From: Beroe ovata
Lineage: Eukaryota; Ctenophora; Nuda; Beroida; Beroidae
Assembly: GCA_946803715.1 (NCBI GenBank)
Contig: CAMPET010000088.1
Location: 177,232-196,355 of the forward strand
Direction of reading: 5' to 3'
DNA length: 19,124 bases
Under the pieces are notes generated by a model. That model saw only the letters and a program-made list of their open reading frames with translations. It was not told where the DNA came from and did no database searches. How positions within the stretch are numbered: the first letter of the stretch is position 1; the number at the start of each line of letters is the position of its first letter. Below, one piece after another: positions 9,833-17,779 of the stretch. The position numbers and the translations under genes are program-made.

Positions 9833-10036
9833 TCACCTATCGTCATCTTCATCGTCATCCCTCCCTCTTTTCTTCAATTTGGGGACGATGGATTTCTGTC
9901 CGGCAATCCATCCGCCAATTGCCCGAGCGGATCGCATCATGTCCGGTAAATCGTACGTCTGGGAGATGTGAATTCCGTATGTGAAACTCAGACTGAAGGA
10001 AAGTGCTACTTTGAACAGTTTTCCTGAACTAGCCAT
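9833..10036 (-). CDS. Small putative single-pass membrane protein, 67 aa
   Basis: I do not recognise this protein. It starts MASSGKLF. Residues about 8-24 are hydrophobic and could be a membrane helix or an uncleaved mitochondrial/ER anchor. A polar middle follows, then a basic patch (KLKKRGR, about 53-59) and a strongly acidic end (DDDEDDDR). The ATG has G at +4, a favourable context. The frame lies in the same orientation as the genes beside it, 385 bp past the ALG14 stop. The N-terminal pattern (short anchor, then G-I/V-H-I/V-x-Q) recalls tiny mitochondrial assembly proteins such as PET117 or BRAWNIN, but the remainder does not match, so this is only a hint. It could also be a chance frame. 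Confidence 0.4.
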   Translation of the reverse strand: MASSGKLFKVALSFSLSFTYGIHISQTYDLPDMMRSARAIGGWIAGQKSIVPKLKKRGRDDDEDDDR

Positions 10037-10421
10037 GAGGAGCAGGGGAATAGTGGTCTGAAGAGGTGTGGAAGTTGAGGGTGTGTTGATTACGGTCTCA
10101 TAGCCAATACCCTACAAAGAGTGGTGTTCATTTCGTGACAGCTCTTACATCATGATGCATGTAAGCACTAAGTTACAAAATTCAAAGCACGGTATTTCCA
10201 TTCAATGATTCGAATACCGGTGGATGAAGCTCAAGTTCATCCAGAAATGTTATGCATTATGCAACATTGCCAAATAAAACATTTATATCAACTGCACAGT
10301 GAATAACAAATGGATTAATAATTATTAGCAAAAAATAAATCAATCAAAAATATCTGGCTCAGCAGAAACTGAAATTTCATCGCAAAATCACTATCCAATG
10401 ACGCTGTACACATCAATCCCA
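10037..10421. other. Spacer between ALG14 and the small gene
   Basis: These 385 bp hold no open frame of note. The half nearest ALG14 is AT-rich, as expected for its 3' UTR. I did not find a canonical AATAAA in the minus-strand direction. Confidence 0.6.
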
Positions 10422-11138
10422 TTACGATACCAGTCTCCCAATATATCTACACCTGTGATATTTCTGTGCTAGCTGGGGCCACTGAACCAGCACATGATCA
10501 GCAAAGTATAGCAGTATCCTGCCTGACAGTGACAGTGAAGATACCCTACAAATACTCTCCACGTAAACAACACGTCCCCCACAATACCCCAACACTCTGA
10601 GCATGAACACCAGGATACACACAGGGATGCACGTGCCCGGACCGTTCACCAGGACCAAGTCAGGACGAGCCCGAACCACACTCGGGATGCAGGACAGCTG
10701 GGAGTGGAGTGTGGATAGGATGGATGTGAGGTAACTCTGGCCCACTTCCCGTGCCCGGGGTATGCGGGATATCACTGCAGCGGGGATTTCCTTACTGGTG
10801 GAGTGATAGTCGTATGATCGATCTACAAGAGTTTTCTCGAATGTTTCTATTTTGTTCTGGCTCATGGAGTCTGTTTCAGCCACAATGTAGTGTCTCGGAC
10901 TGTATGTGACACAATATGGTGATGAAGATGGGGTTTTTGACGAGGGAGCAAGAGTTGCTGATGAAAGTAGCTGTAATAGTTCCGCTGTGTGCCCCCCGGA
11001 CCCTGCCACACAGAGTAGACGAGATGAGGTGTGTTTAGACGGGGGAGAGAGGGATTGGGGGCGGTGAATCTGGAACAGAACATAGGCAAGTCTGAGAATG
11101 AGCAGTAGACACAGCGGTGAGCATAGTAAACATAGCAT
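10422..11138 (-). CDS. ALG14: ALG14, membrane subunit of UDP-GlcNAc transferase
   Basis: ALG14 anchors the catalytic subunit ALG13 to the cytosolic face of the ER. Together they add the second GlcNAc to GlcNAc-PP-dolichol in N-glycan precursor synthesis. The 238-residue protein has an N-terminal hydrophobic anchor (about 1-23), the glycine-rich GSGGHT motif (46-51), PRHYIVAETD (81-90), NGPGTC (165-170), VYVESICR (191-198), VQWP (218-221) and the family's typical end YIGRLV one residue before the stop. These motifs span the family from start to finish, so the gene looks complete. It is a single exon here, whereas vertebrate ALG14 is split. The ATG is chosen because it precedes the anchor directly. 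Third positions are GC-richer than in the EDEM1-like gene nearby. Confidence 0.95.
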   Translation of the reverse strand: MLCLLCSPLCLLLILRLAYVLFQIHRPQSLSPPSKHTSSRLLCVAGSGGHTAELLQLLSSATLAPSSKTPSSSPYCVTYSPRHYIVAETDSMSQNKIETFEKTLVDRSYDYHSTSKEIPAAVISRIPRAREVGQSYLTSILSTLHSQLSCIPSVVRARPDLVLVNGPGTCIPVCILVFMLRVLGYCGGRVVYVESICRVSSLSLSGRILLYFADHVLVQWPQLAQKYHRCRYIGRLVS

Positions 11139-11635
11139 TTCCTGAGGAGTCTGAGTTAAACTTTGTTCAATATGGAATCAGTGATACCTACTTTGATCAC
11201 ACTAGTTCCTAGTTATTCATCATCGGAGTGTCTTCAGGCATTGGTTGAGAAAAGAAAGGAAAATTCCGGGCATTCTCGTACTTAACAGAAGCGCATCTTT
11301 ATGGAAATGTGGTCTAAAGTAGTATATCAATTCAAGCAAATAATTTACAGATGGTATTATCACAAATGATTGGCAAGTCTCTCGGTAAGTGAATCAGACA
11401 CAAAGGAACGAAAAGGGCATTTCCATACTATAGTCCAAGATATGAGACATTTTCTGCACAGATAAGGGATGTGAAGCACAATATACTGGCAAGCTATACA
11501 ATAAATTACGGATTGAACTCCAGTGACACCAAACCAATGATATGTGTCACACCCCCACTATCCGAAAAACTTGGCACACATACATTCAACCTCTCATAAC
11601 ACAGAAATTTAACATCTCTAGATTTTGGAAGAGTT
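11139..11635. other. Spacer between COX4 and ALG14
   Basis: About 500 bp that must hold the COX4 3' UTR and the ALG14 promoter and 5' UTR. A 37-codon plus-strand frame begins at 11172 but has no recognisable features. I see no TATA box or other clear core promoter signal. Confidence 0.6.
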
Positions 11636-12420
11636 CTAATAACCACCACCGACTTTCTCGTCACGAGGTTTGATGGAACCCTCTTCGTAGTACTTGTCAC
11701 CAGGTCCCCACAATGGGTGGTGGTGGACGGCGTCAAGTCGATCTTCCAACATATTCTGAAGTGGTGTCAAGGTCAATGGTGGTGTCAAGCTAAGTTGGGG
11801 AAAGATCACATGTGGGATCTTAAGAAAAATTTAGAATAAACCACAACAAGTCATCTATAACATATACCAAGTAGTCAGGATGAAGTTGGTATGGAGCTGG
11901 GTTAAGTAGGAACGTCTTTATAAGCCAGTAGATAGGGAAGACAGCAGTAAGGAGCCAGAATACGCCTCCAAATACTTGGAACCCATAAGAAGGGGTGTGG
12001 CCCATCTCAGCGAATGTAACTTGATGTTCTGCTCGGTATAGACGAATTCTCTCTTCCTGAATAAGATAGTGAGGTAAAGCATGGAATTGTTACTAGGGAA
12101 GGTTTCTCAAGCAGACATACGAGACTCACATCTGTCAGATCCTTCCAGTCACCCTTGGACTTTTCCTTGATTGCCAGCTGAGTTTCATCCATGTGGGGGT
12201 ACATCCAATAGGGCAGAGTTGCAGCCACACTGAAAACATGTTATAGAGTAACTGGGGGACTGTAAGATCGGTGTTTACAGGGACAACTTGTTTACAAGAT
12301 TTATTTCGTGAGTAGAATGCAATCTTACTCCTGCGGGGGAGGATAGTGGGGAGGGTAGTATCTGAGTAACCGCTGAGGAGACGCCTGTTTCACCAAGGAC
12401 AAGATACCTCGACTTGCCAT
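11636..12420 (-). CDS. COX4: Cytochrome c oxidase subunit 4, four exons
   Basis: COX4 is a nuclear-encoded subunit of respiratory complex IV in the mitochondrial inner membrane. I rebuilt it from four exons on the minus strand: 12420-12329, 12229-12130, 12056-11868 and 11755-11636. All junctions are GT-AG and the frame is kept; introns are 99, 73 and 112 bp. The product is 166 residues (human precursor 169). The N-terminus has Arg/Lys and no acidic residue in its first 30 positions, as in a mitochondrial presequence. Family landmarks are AIKEKSKGDWKDLT, EERIRLYR and TFAEM, then one membrane helix at about 89-111, and the matrix/intermembrane end containing a MLEDRLDA segment like the MLDMKVNP block. 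The tail (GPGDKYYEEG then a Gly-rich end) runs longer than usual. The N-terminal exon is the least conserved part, but splicing and phase support it. Confidence 0.92.
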
Positions 12421-12686
12421 GTCTAAATATTGGAGTTATTGTTAATCGGATATCAAAACTTTAAAATATGTGTTGAACAATTTATACCCTTTATAGAAAC
12501 AGTCATGCAATTCGGTAGGATAAGGGTTGGTAACTGTCAGTTCAAGTTCTGTGCCGAATTTAAATGACAAAATGGTGCGCAGATTCAAAAAAACGCGCTT
12601 CAAACATATCTCACATCAAATGAAGCAATTAACTAAATGCCAGCATTCAGTTACACATGACCTAAGAGAACCTAAACTTCCTTGTA

Positions 12687-13691
12687 TCAGACGTCGTCAG
12701 TCAATATTTCTAGTTTTAACCCCAGTTTATCAATCAAAGACTGAGGCAGACACAGTACTGGGTTGACAGCTTCCAAATGCTGGTCTCCCATGAGTGATAG
12801 ACCCGCTAAACCGAAAAGTGTGTGGAAAGGATCAACGACATCACCTGGGCGGTCCGCAAACCCTCCAGTCTCGTCATCTTGTGACGCCAGTATGAATTTG
12901 ATCAAGCTTGGTCTATCAAGCCAATGAGTGCGGCCTATAATCCTGAGAGATGCAAGCACCCACCAACTGTAACAAACGTCAGGAAGTTTTTCTGGTCTAC
13001 CGTTCAGACCCCCAGAGGGAAGTTGGCGCTCACAAAGCCACCAAGCTAGCTGATCAATGTCAAGGAGATGCAATCTATTGGCTATGGATAGTGCACCGAC
13101 GCAGCAAAATACCTGACCAGCATGAGATTCCGACCCTGGTACACAGCCAAATGCTCCATCAAAGTTCTTGCATTGGAGTACAAAGTGGACACCATTTTCT
13201 ATATCACACTTGTCTAAACTCTGCAGAATTACCAGGGTTGCAAAAGCACAGAAAGTGAACCTTGTGTCAACTTCACCCCATTCATCACCCCAGAAGGAAC
13301 CATCTGGCTGCTGTAACTCCACTATGAATTGAACAACACGTTCCTTATTGATTTTGTCAAGCCTATTGATCATGGCAAGGATTTGTACAGCACTCAATGT
13401 GTAAAGTATATGAGGATCATGGTTCGCACTTGCTCCAAACCCGCCACTTTTTTCATCATAGCAGGACATGACGAAATCATACAGTTCATCCTCATTAAGT
13501 TGATTGTTATGAAGTAGTCTAAGGGCAGTAAGACACCAGTAAACTCCACTGGCCCGTAACCATTCAGACATAATAAATTCGTAGGAATTTTGATTCTGAG
13601 CATAACTAAGGATGAATTCTTTGTGCTTGCTTAATAATAACTGTTGTGGAAACTCATTCTTCAGGACCACATCCTTATGGAAGCCTGACAT
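12687..13691 (-). CDS. RABGGTB: Rab geranylgeranyltransferase subunit beta
   Basis: This is the catalytic beta subunit of geranylgeranyltransferase II. With RABGGTA and the escort protein REP it attaches geranylgeranyl groups to C-terminal cysteines of Rab GTPases, so that they can sit on membranes. The 334-residue product is a full-length match to the family (human 331). It is built of alpha-alpha barrel repeats carrying GGFG/GSF/GAF/GGL/GGF signatures (about 83, 131, 179, 227 and 276). The zinc ligands Asp238, Cys240 (PDVCYSWW) and His290 (DPFHTLFG) fall at the same numbers as in the rat enzyme. The gene is a single exon, unlike the multi-exon vertebrate gene. A possible acceptor (TTGCAG) ends nine bases before the ATG, so a 5' UTR intron cannot be excluded. 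The COX4 start lies only 266 bp beyond its stop. Confidence 0.97.
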   Translation of the reverse strand: MSGFHKDVVLKNEFPQQLLLSKHKEFILSYAQNQNSYEFIMSEWLRASGVYWCLTALRLLHNNQLNEDELYDFVMSCYDEKSGGFGASANHDPHILYTLSAVQILAMINRLDKINKERVVQFIVELQQPDGSFWGDEWGEVDTRFTFCAFATLVILQSLDKCDIENGVHFVLQCKNFDGAFGCVPGSESHAGQVFCCVGALSIANRLHLLDIDQLAWWLCERQLPSGGLNGRPEKLPDVCYSWWVLASLRIIGRTHWLDRPSLIKFILASQDDETGGFADRPGDVVDPFHTLFGLAGLSLMGDQHLEAVNPVLCLPQSLIDKLGLKLEILTDDV

Positions 13692-14162
13692 AGTGTATCC
13701 TGCAATTTTGAGATGGAAAATTTAACAACAGTATTTTATGTAGAAGCATTTAATGTCAGCTGATGGCAAGAATAAAGGCAATGTCTCTCTGCTTCAGGCT
13801 GATACTATGATTTTCTTCCCTAACGACTGAAAGCTGGATATTGAGCAAGACAGCAAGAATTCATGGTTACGCTGATCAACTAAATAAAAACCACTTAATT
13901 GAGCATACTTTACAAAAAAGGATCCCAATAATAGAAACCGAATTTCTGGAAGGAAAATATAAAATGCTAAAATAAATTGACACACAAAAAATCATGAAAT
14001 GACCCACAAAAAATAAAAAATTGATGATTGTACATATGATGATTGTACAATGTACATTTGTCAGTTATCTGAATTATGCTCAAACCAAGGTATAAGAAAA
14101 TATTTACTGTGATTGAGGAAAATAAATAAAATCAACTTAAAATTATCCCTTATCAAGATTGC
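13692..14162. other. Spacer between EDEM1 and RABGGTB
   Basis: About 470 bp, AT-rich, with no supported gene. GATGATTGTACA occurs twice in tandem near 14022-14050 and is followed by TGTACA-type palindromes. A 63-codon minus-strand frame (13794-13985) is hydrophobic but resembles nothing and is treated as chance. Confidence 0.6.
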
Positions 14163-15867
14163 TCAGTAATCTGAATCAACATCAATAGACCTCAAAAGTT
14201 TATCCCAGAAATCATTAGAAAAAGGTTGATCAAGGTGCATTAGACCAGAAAATGTCTCACAGGAGAATAAGTGAGATATGTTGGTTTCATTGGTTTGTGT
14301 CGTTTCCTCATCATGAAATATATTGATCTTCTCACGCACAAAAGCATCAACCTTCATGAGGTGACCCTCAGTTGTGAAAATGAAGTTACTGTTCTTATTT
14401 ACTGGATTATCCAAGTCAAATAACAGATACAAATATTTACAAGTTTCACTTAGAAAAAAGCTTTCCATCCTATCCTCCTGTTTCTTACTGATAACACTGT
14501 TCAAAGTAGCATAACCACACTTTGCCTTGTTGTATGCTTCAATACTTTGATAAATAAGTTCCCCCACATACAAATAAAATGGATGATGTGTAGCTTGATA
14601 TAACAAATACGTAGCTTCAGCAAATTCAGGACGCAGAGGGTAAAGAGCATATTCACATCTCTTCAAATTCCAATTATATCTTTCAGGAAGTGCATCATAC
14701 TTCAGCCACAGTCCATAGAATAGAGCATGATGCAAAATAGCTAAATGGATATCCCCATGCAATATTTGGACACCAATAAATGCAGCAGATAAACTATCAA
14801 TCCAATAATTTTGTAATTTGCCTGTCTTCATATTCACATTGGCAAAGTAAAATGGGTTTTCTGATCCTGTATCAAGATCAAAGTAGCGCTTATTAAACTT
14901 ATTTATGCTATTATAATAGCTGTTAAATCTGGACAAGTCTTGTTCATTCCCAAATAGTATATACGATTTGAGTAGATATTCATAATATGAATCAATTCCA
15001 GCACCAATGCCACTCATTGGGTCATCCCAAGTATTGGTTTTCAGGTTGTAAATATTACCTATTAATCCAGTATTTTTATCTCGTAAATCCCATAGCCTAT
15101 CCATTGCTCTCTCAGCAACAATTTCAAATGAGGGATCTCCTACCAATCTACCAAGCATTTTGAACTCTAAAATCAATGTCCCAATACCAGCAGTACAGGT
15201 TGAATCACTGAATAGATCTGACTTTCCTTTACGAAGATGGACTCTTGGAATTGGAATACCAAATGTAGTATCAAATGCAGGCAACAGTCGAACTCCCAAG
15301 TCATGAGCCAAATGAAGTAGCTCATTATCGTAGTCTTCAAATCTTATGTTAAATATATCACCCCACTCTGATATAATCAAATGTGCACTTAACAATGATC
15401 CTAGCATCCGGATGGTACTTTCAAAAACCTGGACAGTAGTTTCTTGATCAAAAGAAACTGTTTTGATGACATGGTCAACTGACTTGGTAAAATGCTCTAA
15501 ATCCCCCATTATAGCAAGGGTATCTAAAGAGTCCACAAGTCCAAGTGAAAAGTTTCCAAGAACATCATTTATATTGATATTGTTGGGATCACCATAGTCA
15601 GGACCTCTCCCTTTGCAATCATGAGGATTAAGTTCATCTAGTGGGAAGGCATGCTCCATGTAATTGTCAAAACCAAAATGGAACATTTTCTTGACCTGAA
15701 AGTATAACATTCCTTATCTAAATTCCATGTTTGTGCATTCAAAATCTCAATTAGAGTTAACCAGTAGATCACATTACCTTCATCATCAATTTCTCACTCC
15801 TTTCTCTAGGAAAGTATAATGCCCATGATGCAAGAAAAAGGTAGAAAAGTATGAAAGGATGTGACAT
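14163..15867 (-). CDS. EDEM1: EDEM1-like ER degradation mannosidase, GH47 family, two exons
   Basis: EDEM proteins act in the ER lumen, trimming or recognising mannose on misfolded glycoproteins so that these enter ER-associated degradation. Exon 1 (15867-15778) encodes a 30-residue hydrophobic leader that fits a signal peptide; exon 2 (15695-14163) holds the rest, joined in phase 0 across an 82-bp GT-AG intron, for 540 residues. The GH47 core opens with [18 protein letters not shown]. The acidic residues expected in the active site are present: E122 in VFESTIR, D265 in [10 protein letters not shown]387 in RPE, and the calcium-site motif TTEGH at about 471-475. Similarity is greatest to EDEM1. 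The C-terminus is shorter than in human EDEM1 (657 aa), and the vertebrate gene has many more introns. A strong acceptor (CTTCTCAG) ends at 15885 and the frame stays open from there to the ATG, so an upstream exon is possible. Confidence 0.94.
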
Positions 15868-16945
15868 GGAATTTTCAGAAAAGCCTGAGAAGGAAGAATA
15901 TTAAGAGATTACTTAGTGACATTAATAATAAATATTATATTATTGTGGCACATCGACTTATATCAATGTACAGCTGTGCCATGAAAACAAATTGTCAACA
16001 AAAACTTTGGCAGTGAAAAAATTAATACGAGCTAGAATTCATATTTGAAAAGTGCACTGCCAGTAAATCAAATTGCACCCCAAGTGAAAACTTTAACCTG
16101 CATTTACAAGCTTACTAATCACAAGAAATTACTAACTAATTATTTACTAATTAATTAAAAAGCTTTCTAGAACATGGAGGTTTTAAGTGCCAATTTGAAC
16201 ATTTCAATAGAGGAACACATTTTCAGTTAAGCCAAAGTTTAGGGCCACATTTCCGAAATGAACAGTCTCCATACTGAGTATTGACCCACGGTTCATATAG
16301 GTAGATAGAGTGGTGAGTCAGGGAATCTGAGCATTGATGTCACATCCTCACAAGCTATTAAATGCTATAAGCAGAACTTTGAATTGAATTCGGAAATGAA
16401 ACTTATTAAGGATCTAAGAGGCATAAATCTTAAGGGGAAATTGATGTGACAAGCATCACTGATCACATTAAATCTGATGAACTGTGCATTGAGCCAGGGA
16501 GCATAGTGCAAAATACTCAACAAGATTCGCCTATCAATTGTTAACCTTTTTTCACACACCTTCACACACAAATGTTCACCTACAAATGTTCACACACAAA
16601 TGTTCACATTCACAGCTTGTCAGCCTTGGCAAATCAGTTATGATATGCATCATGCCAATACACCCATTCTGCCCATACACCCATTCTGCTCCCATGATGC
16701 ACAAGCAACACAAATGCAGAATGTTAATTCATGATAGCAAATATGATAAGCCTAAACAGAACTGGGCCACAGGGCCCAAAAAGTGCAACCACAGACCATA
16801 GAGAAAAGTCATATTAATTTGAAGCCTATACAGTTATAGTATAGGGATATTGTATGAGGAAAATATTTAAGTTGATGATCATTCCAAAAGGCTGAGTCCA
16901 TGCTGGAAAGCTTGACTTGATTGTTGACTGCTTGACTATTGCACA
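15868..16945. other. EDEM1-side intergenic DNA with small tandem repeats
   Basis: No gene is visible. AAATGTTCAC recurs at 16570, 16584 and 16598 (14-bp period). TACACCCATTCTG occurs at 16659-16671 and 16676-16688 (17-bp period), and this pair is bracketed by the 9-bp inverted repeat TGCATCATG (16646-16654) / CATGATGCA (16693-16701). The EDEM1 promoter must lie in this interval, but I cannot pinpoint it. Confidence 0.6.
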
Positions 16946-17131
16946 TTGCCTGTCTACGATTGCAATAGGCTCAGGTTTTGCGCACGCCACAAATTATTTT
17001 CGTTGGCGCAAAGTATCGCCAAAATCTATTTATTAGCATCAAACTATGTATTCCCTGACGACGCGATGCTAGGCCCTCTGACGCGAGCGTTTGCGGCGCG
17101 CGCAAAACCCGGGCCTATCGTAGACAGGCAA
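16946..17131. mobile_element. 186-bp fold-back (MITE-like) element
   Basis: A perfect 15-bp inverted pair bounds it: TTGCCTGTCTACGAT (16946-16960) and ATCGTAGACAGGCAA (17117-17131). The match resumes inwards after a 6-nt insertion in the left arm (AGGCTCAGGTTTTGCGC against AGGCCCGGGTTTTGCGC). No coding capacity and no clear target-site duplication were seen. The segment about 17063-17088 is repeated outside the element at 17166-17192. Confidence 0.5.
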
Positions 17132-17192
17132 ACTATATGCTAATTATTTAAAATGCATTTACCTGGCGATGCTAGGCCCAGCTGACGCGAGC
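17063..17192. repeat. Diverged direct repeat, about 103 bp apart
   Basis: GCGATGCTAGGCCC followed by CTGACGCGAGC occurs at 17063-17088 and again at 17166-17192, the second copy with one extra base. Downstream, AGCGAAAATAATTTT (about 17210-17225) is an inverted relative of AAATTATTTTCGTTGG near 16990-17005. The region is therefore a nested mix of direct and inverted copies of one element. Confidence 0.5.
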
Positions 17193-17301
17193 CGCAAAGC
17201 GGCGAGCACCAGCGAAAATAATTTTTCCGAGAATTATTCGCGGCGCGCGCGCGCAATGAATTTCCAATTTCTGGAAGGAGCTATATATCATTGAAAGCTA
17301 T

Positions 17302-17417
17302 TGTAGGATTTTACCCTACCGTCGGTTCGCGCGATTTTCAATCCGCCCTTCGGCCTTCAGGGATCCGCCCTTGCCAGGGATAAAATCCCGCCAGCAAGGG
17401 TAGGGTGAAATCCTACA
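17302..17417. repeat. Fold-back repeat upstream of eIF4A
   Basis: TGTAGGATTTTACCCTACC (17302-17320) pairs with 17399-17417 at 18 of 19 positions. Inside it a second stem, CCCTTGC (17368-17374) with GCAAGGG (17394-17400), gives a nested cruciform or hairpin. A decayed relative (GGGATAATATCCTG, then AGAGTAGGG) follows at about 17574-17612. No coding content was seen. It lies 360-480 bp before the eIF4A start codon. Confidence 0.55.
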
Positions 17418-17779
17418 AATGCTAAATCGCTGATGCAACCCAGCAACCCGCGAAGCAAAACAAAATTTTTGACAGGGTCAAGGCGCGCGCCGGGTCGGTC
17501 TATCATCGATCGACAACTGTTGAGTGTTGACGCGCGTGTAAGGTTGTTTCCTACTGTAGCTGTTATTCCGCCGGGGATAATATCCTGCCCGCGCCAGCTC
17601 AGCAAGAGTAGGGAGTGATCACGCAATTGATTCGGGTGCGCAAAATAAATATGTCGTATTTTTGGACAAAAATAGTCGCGCCGCGCATTATATCATCTCG
17701 ATGTCTTCCGCACGCAATCATGGTTATGTGCTTCTGCGCTTCATACTTTCCGAAGCTTTTACTTATTTGCTTTTAAAGC
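17418..17779 (+). promoter_or_regulatory. eIF4A upstream region, CG-rich
   Basis: This stretch directly precedes the eIF4A start codon and must contain its promoter and 5' UTR. It is rich in CpG and GCGC runs (a longer (GC)n run lies at about 17240-17254), in contrast to the AT-rich DNA either side. I see no TATA box at a convincing distance. Pyrimidine-rich patches near 17730-17755 could be an initiator or TOP-type start, but this is not certain. Confidence 0.4.

Noticed and set aside
11172-11285. 37-codon plus-strand frame just upstream of the ALG14 start
   Set aside because: It is short and without motifs; it sits where the ALG14 promoter is expected.
12950-13258. 102-codon plus-strand frame antisense to RABGGTB
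   Set aside because: It is the shadow of a strongly conserved coding region on the opposite strand.
9833-15867. Reading the minus-strand genes as an operon or trans-spliced polycistron
   Set aside because: The gaps of about 270-500 bp allow separate promoters, and no spliced-leader acceptor pattern shared by the genes was seen. Only EDEM1 has a strong acceptor just before its ATG.
17357-17626. 89-codon minus-strand and 61-codon plus-strand frames upstream of eIF4A
   Set aside because: They lie in the CG-rich fold-back repeats, where stop codons are rare by composition, and show no homology.
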